From Bacteroidota bacterium (GTDB lineage Bacteria; Bacteroidota; Ignavibacteria; Ignavibacteriales; Ignavibacteriaceae), in the NCBI GenBank assembly GCA_021793635.1, contig JAJYSI010000230.1, positions 1-5,870 of the forward strand: a DNA stretch of 5,870 nucleotides, written 5' to 3'. Shown here piece by piece: positions 1 through 5,870 of this stretch (position 1 is the first letter of the stretch; each line of letters opens with the position of its first letter). Made by a program: the position numbers and the translations under genes. The notes under the pieces were generated by a model. The model had not been told where the DNA came from. It did not search any database and worked only from the letters and a program-made list of their open reading frames with translations.

Positions 1-131
1 ATTCTTGATGAATTATCCCCGGAGTTTATAAAAGGAAGATACTTTAAGGAAAGCTTTTTGGGAGTCAGCTTCTCATCGGCGGTAACATTAAAAGTTTTGC
101 CGTCAACAAAATGCACCTTATACGTCTTCAT
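1..131 (-). CDS. Small hypothetical protein, N-terminal part only (runs off left edge)
   Basis: An open frame reads leftward from an ATG at 131-129 and stays open to the window edge, giving 43 codons that begin MKTYKVHFVDGKTFNV. The start is supported by a GAGG Shine-Dalgarno (minus strand, 139-136) four bases before the ATG, which is better than for most genes in this window. The visible part is hydrophilic and lysine-rich. It has a YKVHFVDGKTFNVTA stretch that looks like a beta-hairpin, and no signal peptide or membrane helix. I do not recognise the family. It lies 71 bp downstream of the hybrid kinase on the same strand, so it may be cotranscribed with it, but the gap is too wide to assume this. 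The C-terminus is outside the window, and the frame could still prove spurious. Confidence 0.6.
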   Translation of the reverse strand, partial: MKTYKVHFVDGKTFNVTADEKLTPKKLSLKYLPFINSGDNSSR

Positions 132-202
132 TTTTCCTCGCTGATTAAAAATTAAATTTGCTGAATGCTTGAATTGGATACCGTAAGATAACCAAAATAT
201 TA

Positions 203-1840
203 TTAGATTTCTATTGCTAAAGCATCGTTTATAATTTCAATAAGTTGCCCCTTATCAAATGGCTTTGCTATGTAGTGCGTAAAGCCGCAGCTTAATATAG
301 TTTCTTTGTCTGTTGATAAAGCATAACCAGTCATGGCAATAATTGGAGTAAATTTATTTTTATCCATAGTTCGAATAATTTTAACTATGTCCACACCGTT
401 CATGCCTTCTCCAAGATTTATGTCCATTAAAACTGCGTCATAAGATTTTTCTTTTATTAAGTGTAATGCAGATTCTGCATCCTGTACAGCATCTACCGTG
501 CAAACTTTATTTAGGAAAGCAGTAGTTAATTTACTGTTTAGAAAATTATCTTCTACAAGAAGTACGAGAGGCAATTTCAACGTGTCCCTTTTATTTGCTT
601 CCATAATCGGCGGGTCTGAATCAATGTTAATCTTTTCTTGCTGACAGCCCAGAGCAGGGAACTTAAGGTAAAATGTGCTTCCTTTATGCTTCTCGCTCTC
701 TACAAATATTTCTCCTCCCATCAATGTTGTCATTTTGTTGGCAAGGGTAAGTCCCAAGCCAGTACCTTCATGGGACCTTCCTATACCTTCACTTTCCTGT
801 CTGAATTCTTTAAATATGGATTCGATGTGAGACTTTGAGATACCTATTCCGGTGTCAATAATTTTTATCAAAGCAAATACTTTATCCTTTTCATGAATTT
901 CTTCTACTGTAAGCTTTACTTCTCCCTTTTTTGTAAACTTTACCGCATTATCAATCAAGTTGGAAAGTATTTGTTTCAAAATCGATTCGTCGAGCCGTAA
1001 TTTAAGTTTAGAGGTGCCGTAATCAATATTGAAAGCTAAGCCTTTTAATATTGCTTCATGTTTATGTTTTTCTGCAACCTCATTGATGAGCATTTCAATG
1101 TCGACAGGAGAAACGTAAACTTCTTTTCTGCCGGCTTCAAGTTCAGATAGTTCAAGAATGGCACTTAAGGTATTTAATAATCTTTTGCCGGACTTGTGAA
1201 TACTGCGCACCATTTCTTTCTGTTCTGAAGAATCTACATTCTCTTCAAGCAATTGAGCAAATCCTAATATCCCGTTGAGTGGTGTTCTAAACTCATGGCT
1301 CAAATTAGAAAGCAGTGCGCTCTTTAGTTTATTCGATTCTTCAGCCATGTATTTAATCTTCAAAAGATCTTCCTCCTTTTTCTTCCATTCGGTAATACTT
1401 TTAGCTATTACAAGAATATAGACGGACTTTTCTTCAATGTCCATTATTGGAGTCAACGAGACCTCAAATAACATGCTGCTTCTTTTTATCTCAAAGCTAA
1501 TTTCAGTCCTTATAATTTCTCTTTTCAGCAAAGCCTCGTTGCACGCTTCCTTAAGCGTTTGTAGTTGAATTGACTTGCTGGCTGCATCAATCCTTTTCCC
1601 TACAATATTTCTTCGGTTTAATCCTGTAGTATCTGAAAATGATTTGTTGGCGGAAAGGAAAGTGTAATTACCGTCTTCGTCCCGGCTTATGAGAAAAATA
1701 ATATCGGAAGTACTATTGTACATTATGTTGAGTATCTTATTCCAATCCTTCATGTTGTTCTCAAGATAGATCTTTTCATAATCGTTAAAAGAAATGCGGG
1801 GCGGCATTATGCTGTTCTCGTTTGTTAATTTTGAGCTCAT
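203..1840 (-). CDS. Hybrid sensor histidine kinase: PAS - HisKA - HATPase - receiver
   Basis: This is a soluble 545-residue hybrid kinase that senses a signal through a PAS domain, autophosphorylates and passes phosphate to its own receiver. Order: PAS about residues 35-150, helical linker 151-175, dimerisation/H-box about 170-240 with SHEFRTPLNG (phospho-acceptor His182), ATPase about 285-397, and receiver about 423-542. The ATPase has its N-box at Asn294/Asn298, G1 DTGIGIS (Asp329), F-box FKEF 343-346 and G2 GTGLGL 359-364. The receiver has the acidic pair Glu430/Asp431, acceptor Asp473 in LMDIN, Thr504 and Lys526 in AKPF. All catalytic residues are present. No transmembrane helix or signal peptide is visible, so it should act in the cytoplasm. 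No HPt domain follows the receiver, so its phosphate must go to, or be drained from, a separate protein. The first Met has no Shine-Dalgarno; Met12 is an alternative start. The gene follows the CBS-like kinase by 74 bp on the same strand. Histidine kinase identity is certain, but the signal is unknown. Confidence 0.97.
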   Translation of the reverse strand: MSSKLTNENSIMPPRISFNDYEKIYLENNMKDWNKILNIMYNSTSDIIFLISRDEDGNYTFLSANKSFSDTTGLNRRNIVGKRIDAASKSIQLQTLKEACNEALLKREIIRTEISFEIKRSSMLFEVSLTPIMDIEEKSVYILVIAKSITEWKKKEEDLLKIKYMAEESNKLKSALLSNLSHEFRTPLNGILGFAQLLEENVDSSEQKEMVRSIHKSGKRLLNTLSAILELSELEAGRKEVYVSPVDIEMLINEVAEKHKHEAILKGLAFNIDYGTSKLKLRLDESILKQILSNLIDNAVKFTKKGEVKLTVEEIHEKDKVFALIKIIDTGIGISKSHIESIFKEFRQESEGIGRSHEGTGLGLTLANKMTTLMGGEIFVESEKHKGSTFYLKFPALGCQQEKINIDSDPPIMEANKRDTLKLPLVLLVEDNFLNSKLTTAFLNKVCTVDAVQDAESALHLIKEKSYDAVLMDINLGEGMNGVDIVKIIRTMDKNKFTPIIAMTGYALSTDKETILSCGFTHYIAKPFDKGQLIEIINDALAIEI

Positions 1841-1914
1841 AAACTTTATAATTCTAAAATCGTATTGTAAAAATTTTGGTAAATCATTTTATAGCTTTTC
1901 ATATAAGAAGGACT

Positions 1915-3087
1915 TCAGCTTTGAATTTTAATATTTGCTTTTTCGTTTATTAAATTCGGCAGTGTAACTATAAAAGCGCTTCCTTTTCCTAGTCCTGTTT
2001 CTATTTCTATTTTACCTTCATGTGCATCGACTATTTTCTTAACAATATATAATCCTAATCCGGTAGAAGACTCATTGCCAGTTGGTTTGGCGCTCAATCT
2101 TTGGAACTTACCGAATATTTTTTCAAGATCTTTTGCGCTAAAGCCCGGTCCGCAGTCCTGAATCTTAATCTCAACTTTATTGTAAAATTCATTTATAAAA
2201 ATTTTTATTCCTTTATCAAATTCCGAATACTTGATTGCATTAGAAATTAGGTTTTCAAGAAATTCTCTTACTTTTTTCTTATCCGCATGAACCGGTACCT
2301 GGTTTGCCGAAGTATAAAAAATAATTGCCTGGTTCTTGGCAGAAAGACTATTTTCGAAGGAAAGAATAACCGAGTCAACCAGAGACTTCAGATCAAATAT
2401 TTCTTTTTTAATCTTTAGCCCGGTAGCATCTTGTACCGCAGTACTAAGAAGTTCGTTCAGTAATTCATTCATTTGATAAGCACCAGTATGAATATAGCCT
2501 GCATAAGTATTTATCATCTCAGAGTCATTCCCCAGTTCAGGAATAAGTTTTGAAAAGCCTAAAATTGTGTTTAAAGGATTACGCAGGTCATGGGCTGCTA
2601 TTCCCAATATTTCTTTTTTAAATTCATTGGCTTCGTTTAAGGAATTCAATGTAATAAGATGAACATGAGTCTGTGCCAGGAGTAATTCATAAAAATCAAG
2701 CAGCTTAAAATTATTACCAAGATCAACAATGATTGGTTCCTGGCGGTAAACCTCCTCACGCTTTAGTGCTTCACTTGCGGCAGTTAGAACCGAGGTGCTG
2801 CCGGGAAGAAACATATATTGCTCATCTTTCGGTTCATCAAAAAAGAAGGATGCAACATCTCTCTTTGAAAACAACTCAAACATATATTTCTTGCTCATTG
2901 CCTCATGAAAGCGTCTTCTGGAAAGCATTTTATAGAATTTACTGTCTTTGGTAACAATTATACCCGGTACACTTTTATTCCTATCAAAAATATTTAGAAC
3001 ATCTACAAGATTATCTGATGATTTAATATAGACATCAATTAAATTAAGATCGCTTAGAACTGTATTTATTTCTATTGACGGAGCCAT
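1915..3087 (-). CDS. Sensor histidine kinase with N-terminal CBS-pair-like module
   Basis: This is a 390-residue cytoplasmic histidine kinase without membrane segments. Residues about 1-145 resemble a degenerate CBS-pair module that I associate with N-termini of some kinases, GGDEF proteins and SpoIIE-type phosphatases. Its signature pieces are VPGIIV (40-45), the basic SRRRF (56-60), a YMFELF block (68-73), and a second half ending in KLLDFYELLLAQTHVH (128-143). The kinase core follows. The H-box is AAHDLRNPL with His166, the N-box includes Asn279 and Asn283, G1 is DCGPGF (Asp311), the F-box is FGKF 325-328 and G2 is STGLGLYIV 341-349. No receiver is attached. The start ATG is preceded by AGGA and GGAAAA on the minus strand. 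It is the first gene of the leftward pair, so the hybrid kinase downstream may be cotranscribed with it. CBS pairs often bind adenosyl nucleotides, so sensing of energy state or a nucleotide is possible, but this is only inference. The kinase call is firm and the sensor-domain call is moderate. Confidence 0.95.
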   Translation of the reverse strand: MAPSIEINTVLSDLNLIDVYIKSSDNLVDVLNIFDRNKSVPGIIVTKDSKFYKMLSRRRFHEAMSKKYMFELFSKRDVASFFFDEPKDEQYMFLPGSTSVLTAASEALKREEVYRQEPIIVDLGNNFKLLDFYELLLAQTHVHLITLNSLNEANEFKKEILGIAAHDLRNPLNTILGFSKLIPELGNDSEMINTYAGYIHTGAYQMNELLNELLSTAVQDATGLKIKKEIFDLKSLVDSVILSFENSLSAKNQAIIFYTSANQVPVHADKKKVREFLENLISNAIKYSEFDKGIKIFINEFYNKVEIKIQDCGPGFSAKDLEKIFGKFQRLSAKPTGNESSTGLGLYIVKKIVDAHEGKIEIETGLGKGSAFIVTLPNLINEKANIKIQS

Positions 3088-3127
3088 TCTTCCTATTTTC
3101 CATTTTGCAGATGTAAAAATATAAAGG

Positions 3128-3162
3128 CAAGATTAAGCGAATTTTATTTTATTGTTACCAAA
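3128..3162 (-). promoter_or_regulatory. Candidate Bacteroidota-type promoter for the CBS-like kinase
   Basis: Read on the minus strand, TTTG (3162-3159) is followed after 23 bases by TAATCTTG (3135-3128). This resembles the Bacteroidota -33/-7 consensus TTTG and TAnnTTTG with one mismatch, and the spacing is at the long end. It would give a leader of roughly 35 bases before the ATG at 3087. In a region this AT-rich such matches arise easily by chance, so the call is weak. Confidence 0.28.
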
Positions 3163-3211
3163 TTGTTAAAAAAAATTTTAATTGAAGCACGGTCTAAAAC
3201 CAACGATAATT

Positions 3212-3266
3212 TTATCATCGATTTAACATTTCATTAACATTCTCTTAATAATTACTTAATAACCAG
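3212..3266 (+). promoter_or_regulatory. Five 11-bp direct repeats (TTA-A/T-C/T-A core): putative PhoB/OmpR-type operator
   Basis: Five consecutive 11-base units start at 3212, 3223, 3234, 3245 and 3256: TTATCATcgat, TTAACATttca, TTAACATtctc, TTAATAAttac and TTAATAAccag. TTA and the A at unit position 6 are invariant, and position 4 is A in four of five. Tandem direct repeats at 11-bp phase are the known binding architecture of OmpR/PhoB-family response regulators, and TTAACA-like units at this spacing match the Bacillus PhoP box. The array ends 32 bp before the glycan operon start codon, a position suited to transcription control. Which regulator binds is inferred, and the direction (activation or repression) is not visible. 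Confidence 0.6.
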
Positions 3267-3278
3267 TTTTTACTTTTA
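3223..3278 (+). promoter_or_regulatory. Candidate promoter(s) for the glycan operon
   Basis: Two readings are possible. A sigma70-like pair uses TTAACA (3223-3228) as -35 and AATAAT (3247-3252) as -10 with an 18-base spacer, so the direct repeats would themselves form the promoter. Alternatively, TACTTTTA (3271-3278), close to the Bacteroidota -7 element TAnnTTTG, sits just after the repeats. With no TTTG at -33, that promoter would depend on an activator bound to the array. The sequence does not decide between them. Confidence 0.3.
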
Positions 3279-3298
3279 CATAGGAACTTGAGAAAAGT

Positions 3299-4309
3299 AT
3301 GGCGAAAAAAATTCTGTTTATTTGCGGATCATTAAATCAAACGACAATCATGCACCAGATTTCCGTGCATATGAGTGAATATGACTGTTATTTTACTACT
3401 TACTATGCCGACGGATTTATTAATCGGCTTTCCGAAACCGGATTCCTGGACTTTACCATCCTTGGCGGAAGATTTAAGAAGGATACATTGAACTATCTGC
3501 TGGCAAATAGACTAAATATCGATTTCGGCGGGAATCTTTTTAATTATGACCTTGTCTATACTTGCAGCGATTTAATAGTACCGAAAAACATTATAGGGAC
3601 AAAAATAATACTTGTCCAGGAAGGCATGACTGATCCTGAAAATGTAATGTACTACCTTGTTAAGAAATTGAAACTGCCTAGATACCTGGCAAGCACTTCT
3701 ACAACAGGTCTTTCTAATTTATATGATTTTTTCTGCGTTGCATCCGAAGGCTATAAAGAATTGTTTGTTAAAAAAGGTGTGAATGGAGATAAGATTGTAG
3801 TTACCGGCATCCCAAACTTCGATAACTGTAAAAAATATTTAAAGAATAATTTCCCTCAACGGAATTTTGTCCTGGTTGCTACTTCTGATTCGAGAGAGAC
3901 GTTTAAGTATGAGAATAGGAAAAAATTTATTAAGGATGCAATTGATATTGCTGATGGACGCAAGCTAATATTTAAGCTTCATCCAAATGAAAACTTTGAT
4001 AAAGCAACAAAGGAAATAAAATATCTTGCACCGGATGCCGACGTTTATACTGAAGGTAACATAAACGATATGATTGCTAACTGCGATGTGCTGATTACCA
4101 AATATTCCAGCGTTGTTTACGTAGGGCTTGCGCTTGGGAAGGAAGTATATTCTTATTTCGATTTAAATGAATTAAAGAAGCAACTGCCATTACAAAACAA
4201 AGGAACCTCGGCAAAGAACATCGCGGAAGTAGGTAAAAGGCTAATCGGCGTCAGAAATCCTACGCCGGAGACATTAAGCAAATTTAAAGCACAGTGCACT
4301 TGGAATTAA
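3299..4309 (+). CDS. GT-B-like glycosyl/glycerophosphotransferase-type protein, surface polysaccharide
   Basis: This 336-residue soluble protein is probably a transferase that adds a sugar or polyol-phosphate unit during surface polysaccharide assembly. It reads as a two-lobed GT-B-type fold. The N-terminal lobe starts KKILFICGS (3-11) and includes LVQEGMTDP (105-113). The C-terminal lobe carries VVTGIPNFD (167-175), FKLHPNE (225-231) and DVLITKYSSVVYVGLALGK (263-281). The KLHP plus TKYSS pair is characteristic of CDP-glycerol glycerophosphotransferases, UDP-GlcNAc 2-epimerase-like proteins and capsule glycosyltransferases. Donor and acceptor cannot be assigned. No signal peptide or membrane helix is seen. 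The start at 3299 has GAGA five to eight bases upstream and AGGAA further back. It is the first gene of the plus-strand operon, directly behind the 11-bp repeat array, with 25 bp to the next gene. The fold-level call is fair and the substrate unknown; a nucleotide-sugar epimerase-like role is the main alternative. Confidence 0.68.
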   Translation: MAKKILFICGSLNQTTIMHQISVHMSEYDCYFTTYYADGFINRLSETGFLDFTILGGRFKKDTLNYLLANRLNIDFGGNLFNYDLVYTCSDLIVPKNIIGTKIILVQEGMTDPENVMYYLVKKLKLPRYLASTSTTGLSNLYDFFCVASEGYKELFVKKGVNGDKIVVTGIPNFDNCKKYLKNNFPQRNFVLVATSDSRETFKYENRKKFIKDAIDIADGRKLIFKLHPNENFDKATKEIKYLAPDADVYTEGNINDMIANCDVLITKYSSVVYVGLALGKEVYSYFDLNELKKQLPLQNKGTSAKNIAEVGKRLIGVRNPTPETLSKFKAQCTWN

Positions 4310-4334
4310 AAAACGTTTACCAACAAATGAGATA

Positions 4335-4535
4335 ATGATCATGAAAAATGAAAGTTCCAAATACATCTTTAATGCAATTATATTTCTTGCCGCGGGGATT
4401 ATTTCTCTTTTAAGGCAAGAAACATTGGAAGCATTAGTTTCGTTTATGTTCTGCAGTTTCTTTTTCATCCTAAGTTTTATACTTAGGGAAAGCGAGACAA
4501 ATTTATTAACGGAAGAGGGCAACCAACTGCAATGA
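4335..4535 (+). CDS. Small two-helix membrane protein of the glycan operon
   Basis: This 66-residue protein has a short charged N-terminus (MIMKNESSKY), a hydrophobic helix at about residues 11-26 (FNAIIFLAAGIISLL), a short polar loop containing RQE, a second very hydrophobic helix at about 33-50 rich in Phe, and an acidic tail ending EEGNQLQ. I do not recognise a family. It is likely real because it fills the gap between two glycan genes and its TGA overlaps the ATG of the next gene as ATGA (4532-4535), a classic translational-coupling arrangement. Met1 (4335) or Met3 (4341) could be the start; GAGA lies just upstream of the first. It may be a membrane anchor or assembly partner for the soluble transferase encoded before it, but this is a guess from position only. 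Confidence 0.7.
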   Translation: MIMKNESSKYIFNAIIFLAAGIISLLRQETLEALVSFMFCSFFFILSFILRESETNLLTEEGNQLQ

Positions 4536-5347
4536 CAGCTGACAAAGAAATAAATGTAGTTACTGTAGTTCAGGCAAGAATGAATTCGACACGCTTGCCA
4601 TACAAGGTAATGATGAACCTGAAAGACAAGCCGCTTCTATTGAGAGAGATTGAAAGAATCTCGCTCGCCAAAGAAGCCGGTACTATTGTAGTGGCTACAT
4701 CCGTAAATTCATCCGACGACCCGATCGCCGAACTATGCGTTAAAGAGAACATAAATGTTTTCCGCGGGCACCCGGAAGACTTGCTTGACCGGCACTTCAG
4801 AGCCGCGCTGGAATATAAAGCCGATGCTGTCGTAAAAATTCCTTCAGACTGTCCTTTGATCGACCCAAAGATTATATCCAGGGTAATCAACTTATATAAA
4901 TCTAATTTGGGGTCGTTTGATTATGTCAGCAACCTTCATCCGGCGACCTACCCGGATGGAAATGACGTTGAGGTAATGAGCTTTAATGCGCTTGACGATG
5001 CATGGTGCAATGCCGAAAAAGATTTTGAACGCGAGCATACTACTCCATTTTTCTGGGAGAACCCTCATCTATATTCTATAGGAAACGTTTACTGGGAGAC
5101 AGGTCTGGATTTTTCAATGAAGTACCGCTGGACAATCGATTATGAAGAAGACTATTCGCTTATCAAACAAGTATTTGAAGAGCTTTATCCTCAGAATAGG
5201 AACTTCTCTTTAAATGATATTCTGATGCTGCTTGAAAGAAAGCCGGAACTTAAGAAAATAAATGAAAAGTACATTGGTATTAACTGGTACAGGAACCACC
5301 TAAATGAATTGAAGACAGTTAATGCTGCTAATACAAAAATTATTTAA
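4532..5347 (+). CDS. spsF: SpsF-type cytidylyltransferase-family protein (acylneuraminate cytidylyltransferase-like)
   Basis: This 271-residue protein belongs to the SpsF branch of the acylneuraminate cytidylyltransferase family, which is thought to activate an acidic or unusual sugar with a nucleotide for surface or spore-coat glycans. Visible signatures in order are VVQARMNSTRLPYKV (12-26, nucleotide-binding loop with Arg16, Arg21 and Lys25), FRGHPEDLLDRH (77-88), KIPSDCPLIDP (102-112, metal-binding Asp106 region), DYVSN and TYPDGNDVEV (130-148), EREHTTPFF (166-174) and RWTIDYEEDY (199-208). The family is usually near 240-250 residues; the extra length is at the C-terminus (after about 250). 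All the motifs I expect are present. The start overlaps the stop of the small membrane gene (ATGA), and the transketolase gene starts 8 bp after its stop. The true nucleotide and sugar of SpsF-like enzymes are poorly defined, so the family call is strong and the reaction uncertain. Confidence 0.9.
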   Translation: MTADKEINVVTVVQARMNSTRLPYKVMMNLKDKPLLLREIERISLAKEAGTIVVATSVNSSDDPIAELCVKENINVFRGHPEDLLDRHFRAALEYKADAVVKIPSDCPLIDPKIISRVINLYKSNLGSFDYVSNLHPATYPDGNDVEVMSFNALDDAWCNAEKDFEREHTTPFFWENPHLYSIGNVYWETGLDFSMKYRWTIDYEEDYSLIKQVFEELYPQNRNFSLNDILMLLERKPELKKINEKYIGINWYRNHLNELKTVNAANTKII

Positions 5348-5355
5348 CAAAAGTT

Positions 5356-5870
5356 ATGGACCCATTAAGACTTCAGGAATTAAAACAAACTGCATTAAGG
5401 GCAAGGGAAAGTATAATTAAAATGTCCGGCAGCGGAGGCTGTTTTATCGGTGCCTCGTTATCGTGCACAGACATCCTAGTTTATCTTTATGAAGAGTTCT
5501 TAAACGTAAACATTGAAAATCTCAATAATGAAGAAAGAGATTATTTATTCTTATCAAAAGGTCATGACGTTCCGGCACTCTATTCCGTTCTTGCCGAAAT
5601 GGAAATCATAGAAAAAAAAAGATTAAAAAATCATTTAAAGACAAACGACTACATTTACTGGCACCCAAATAGTAATATTCCCGGAATAGAATTCCACTCA
5701 GGCTCACTCGGGCATCTTATTTCAGTTGCGGCTGGAGTTGCATATGACTGCAAGATGAAGGATCAGAAAAATTGGATAGTTGTTATCCTTGGAGACGGCG
5801 AATTAAACGAAGGATCCGTATGGGAAGCGCTGCTTACAATCTCTTCTTTAAAATTGAATAACTTGATGGC
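5356..5870 (+). CDS. Split transketolase, N-terminal (TPP-binding) subunit, partial at right edge
   Basis: The frame opens with ATG GAC CCA at 5356 and runs to the window end (171 full codons), beginning MDPLRLQELKQTALRARESI. It carries the thiamine-diphosphate half of transketolase. The motifs are SKGHDVPALYSVLAE (67-81, TPP-contacting His70), HSGSLGHLISVAAGVAYD (114-131) and GDGELNEGSVWEA (146-158), the start of the metal/TPP motif GDG..N. This layout matches two-subunit transketolases, whose N-terminal half is about 270-280 residues and is followed by a separate gene for the C-terminal half. That partner should lie just past the right edge. It starts 8 bp after the SpsF-like gene with no clear Shine-Dalgarno, so it is probably translated from the same message. 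In glycan clusters such enzymes are presumed to move two-carbon units when building unusual sugars, rather than to run the pentose phosphate pathway; here that is inferred from context. A housekeeping role cannot be excluded. Confidence 0.94.
   Translation, partial: MDPLRLQELKQTALRARESIIKMSGSGGCFIGASLSCTDILVYLYEEFLNVNIENLNNEERDYLFLSKGHDVPALYSVLAEMEIIEKKRLKNHLKTNDYIYWHPNSNIPGIEFHSGSLGHLISVAAGVAYDCKMKDQKNWIVVILGDGELNEGSVWEALLTISSLKLNNLM

Noticed and set aside
132..202. Possible terminator or promoter between the hybrid kinase and the left-edge gene
   Set aside because: No GC-rich stem followed by a T-run on the minus strand and no convincing promoter pair with proper spacing; it is just AT-rich sequence.
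638..838. 66-codon plus-strand open frame
   Set aside because: It lies wholly antisense inside the hybrid kinase ATPase/receiver region, with no recognisable domain or supported start.
1841..1914. Possible separate promoter or hairpin between the two kinases
   Set aside because: Only short imperfect complementarity (CTT/AAG type) and no clear -33/-7 or -35/-10 pair.
2733..2954. 73-codon plus-strand open frame
   Set aside because: It is antisense to the CBS-like kinase sensor region, and the composition looks like a shadow frame.
3205..3216. Palindrome GATAA-TT-TTATC near the start of the repeat array
   Set aside because: Only five-base arms of AT-rich sequence, which is expected by chance; it overlaps the first direct repeat, which explains the region better.
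4274..4522. 82-codon minus-strand open frame
   Set aside because: It is antisense to the end of the transferase and to the small membrane gene. The plus-strand frame has hydrophobic helices and ATGA coupling, so it is preferred.
4570..4890. 106-codon minus-strand open frame
   Set aside because: It is antisense to the conserved catalytic motifs of the SpsF-like gene.

Overview
The window is a 5.9 kb chromosomal stretch, AT-rich (roughly 35-40% G+C by eye), from a Bacteroidota/Ignavibacteriota-like bacterium. The placement rests on the cytoplasmic kinases with an AAHDLRNPL-type H-box, the weak or absent Shine-Dalgarno sequences and the AT-rich leaders. It is an inference from style, and the phylum is not proven.

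Left half (minus strand, read right to left). Two soluble sensor histidine kinases lie in tandem. The first is a 390-residue kinase with a degenerate CBS-pair-like sensor module (3087 to 1915). After 74 bp comes a 545-residue PAS-kinase-receiver hybrid (1840 to 203). A further 71 bp on is the start of a small unknown gene with a good ribosome binding site, which runs off the left edge. Neither kinase has a membrane segment, and no DNA-binding response regulator or HPt protein is visible, so the output partner is elsewhere.

Centre. A 211-bp divergent intergenic region (3088-3298) separates the kinases from a plus-strand operon. Just before the operon it holds five consecutive 11-bp units beginning TTA (3212-3266), four of them beginning TTAA. 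This direct-repeat architecture is typical of binding sites for OmpR/PhoB-type response regulators and closely resembles a Pho box. It is the most notable non-coding signal in the window.

Right half (plus strand). Four tightly packed genes form a surface-glycan operon. They are a GT-B-like (glycosyl/glycerophosphotransferase-like) protein, a small two-helix membrane protein, an SpsF-type nucleotidyltransferase whose start overlaps the preceding stop as ATGA, and, 8 bp later, the N-terminal half of a split transketolase that continues past the right edge. An SpsF-type enzyme next to a split transketolase suggests synthesis of a CMP-activated or carbon-chain-modified sugar for an extracellular polysaccharide, lipopolysaccharide or flagellin glycan. 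The exact sugar cannot be read from this window.

No RNA genes, mobile elements, CRISPR arrays or convincing intrinsic terminators were found. There is no gene-free stretch longer than 300 bases.
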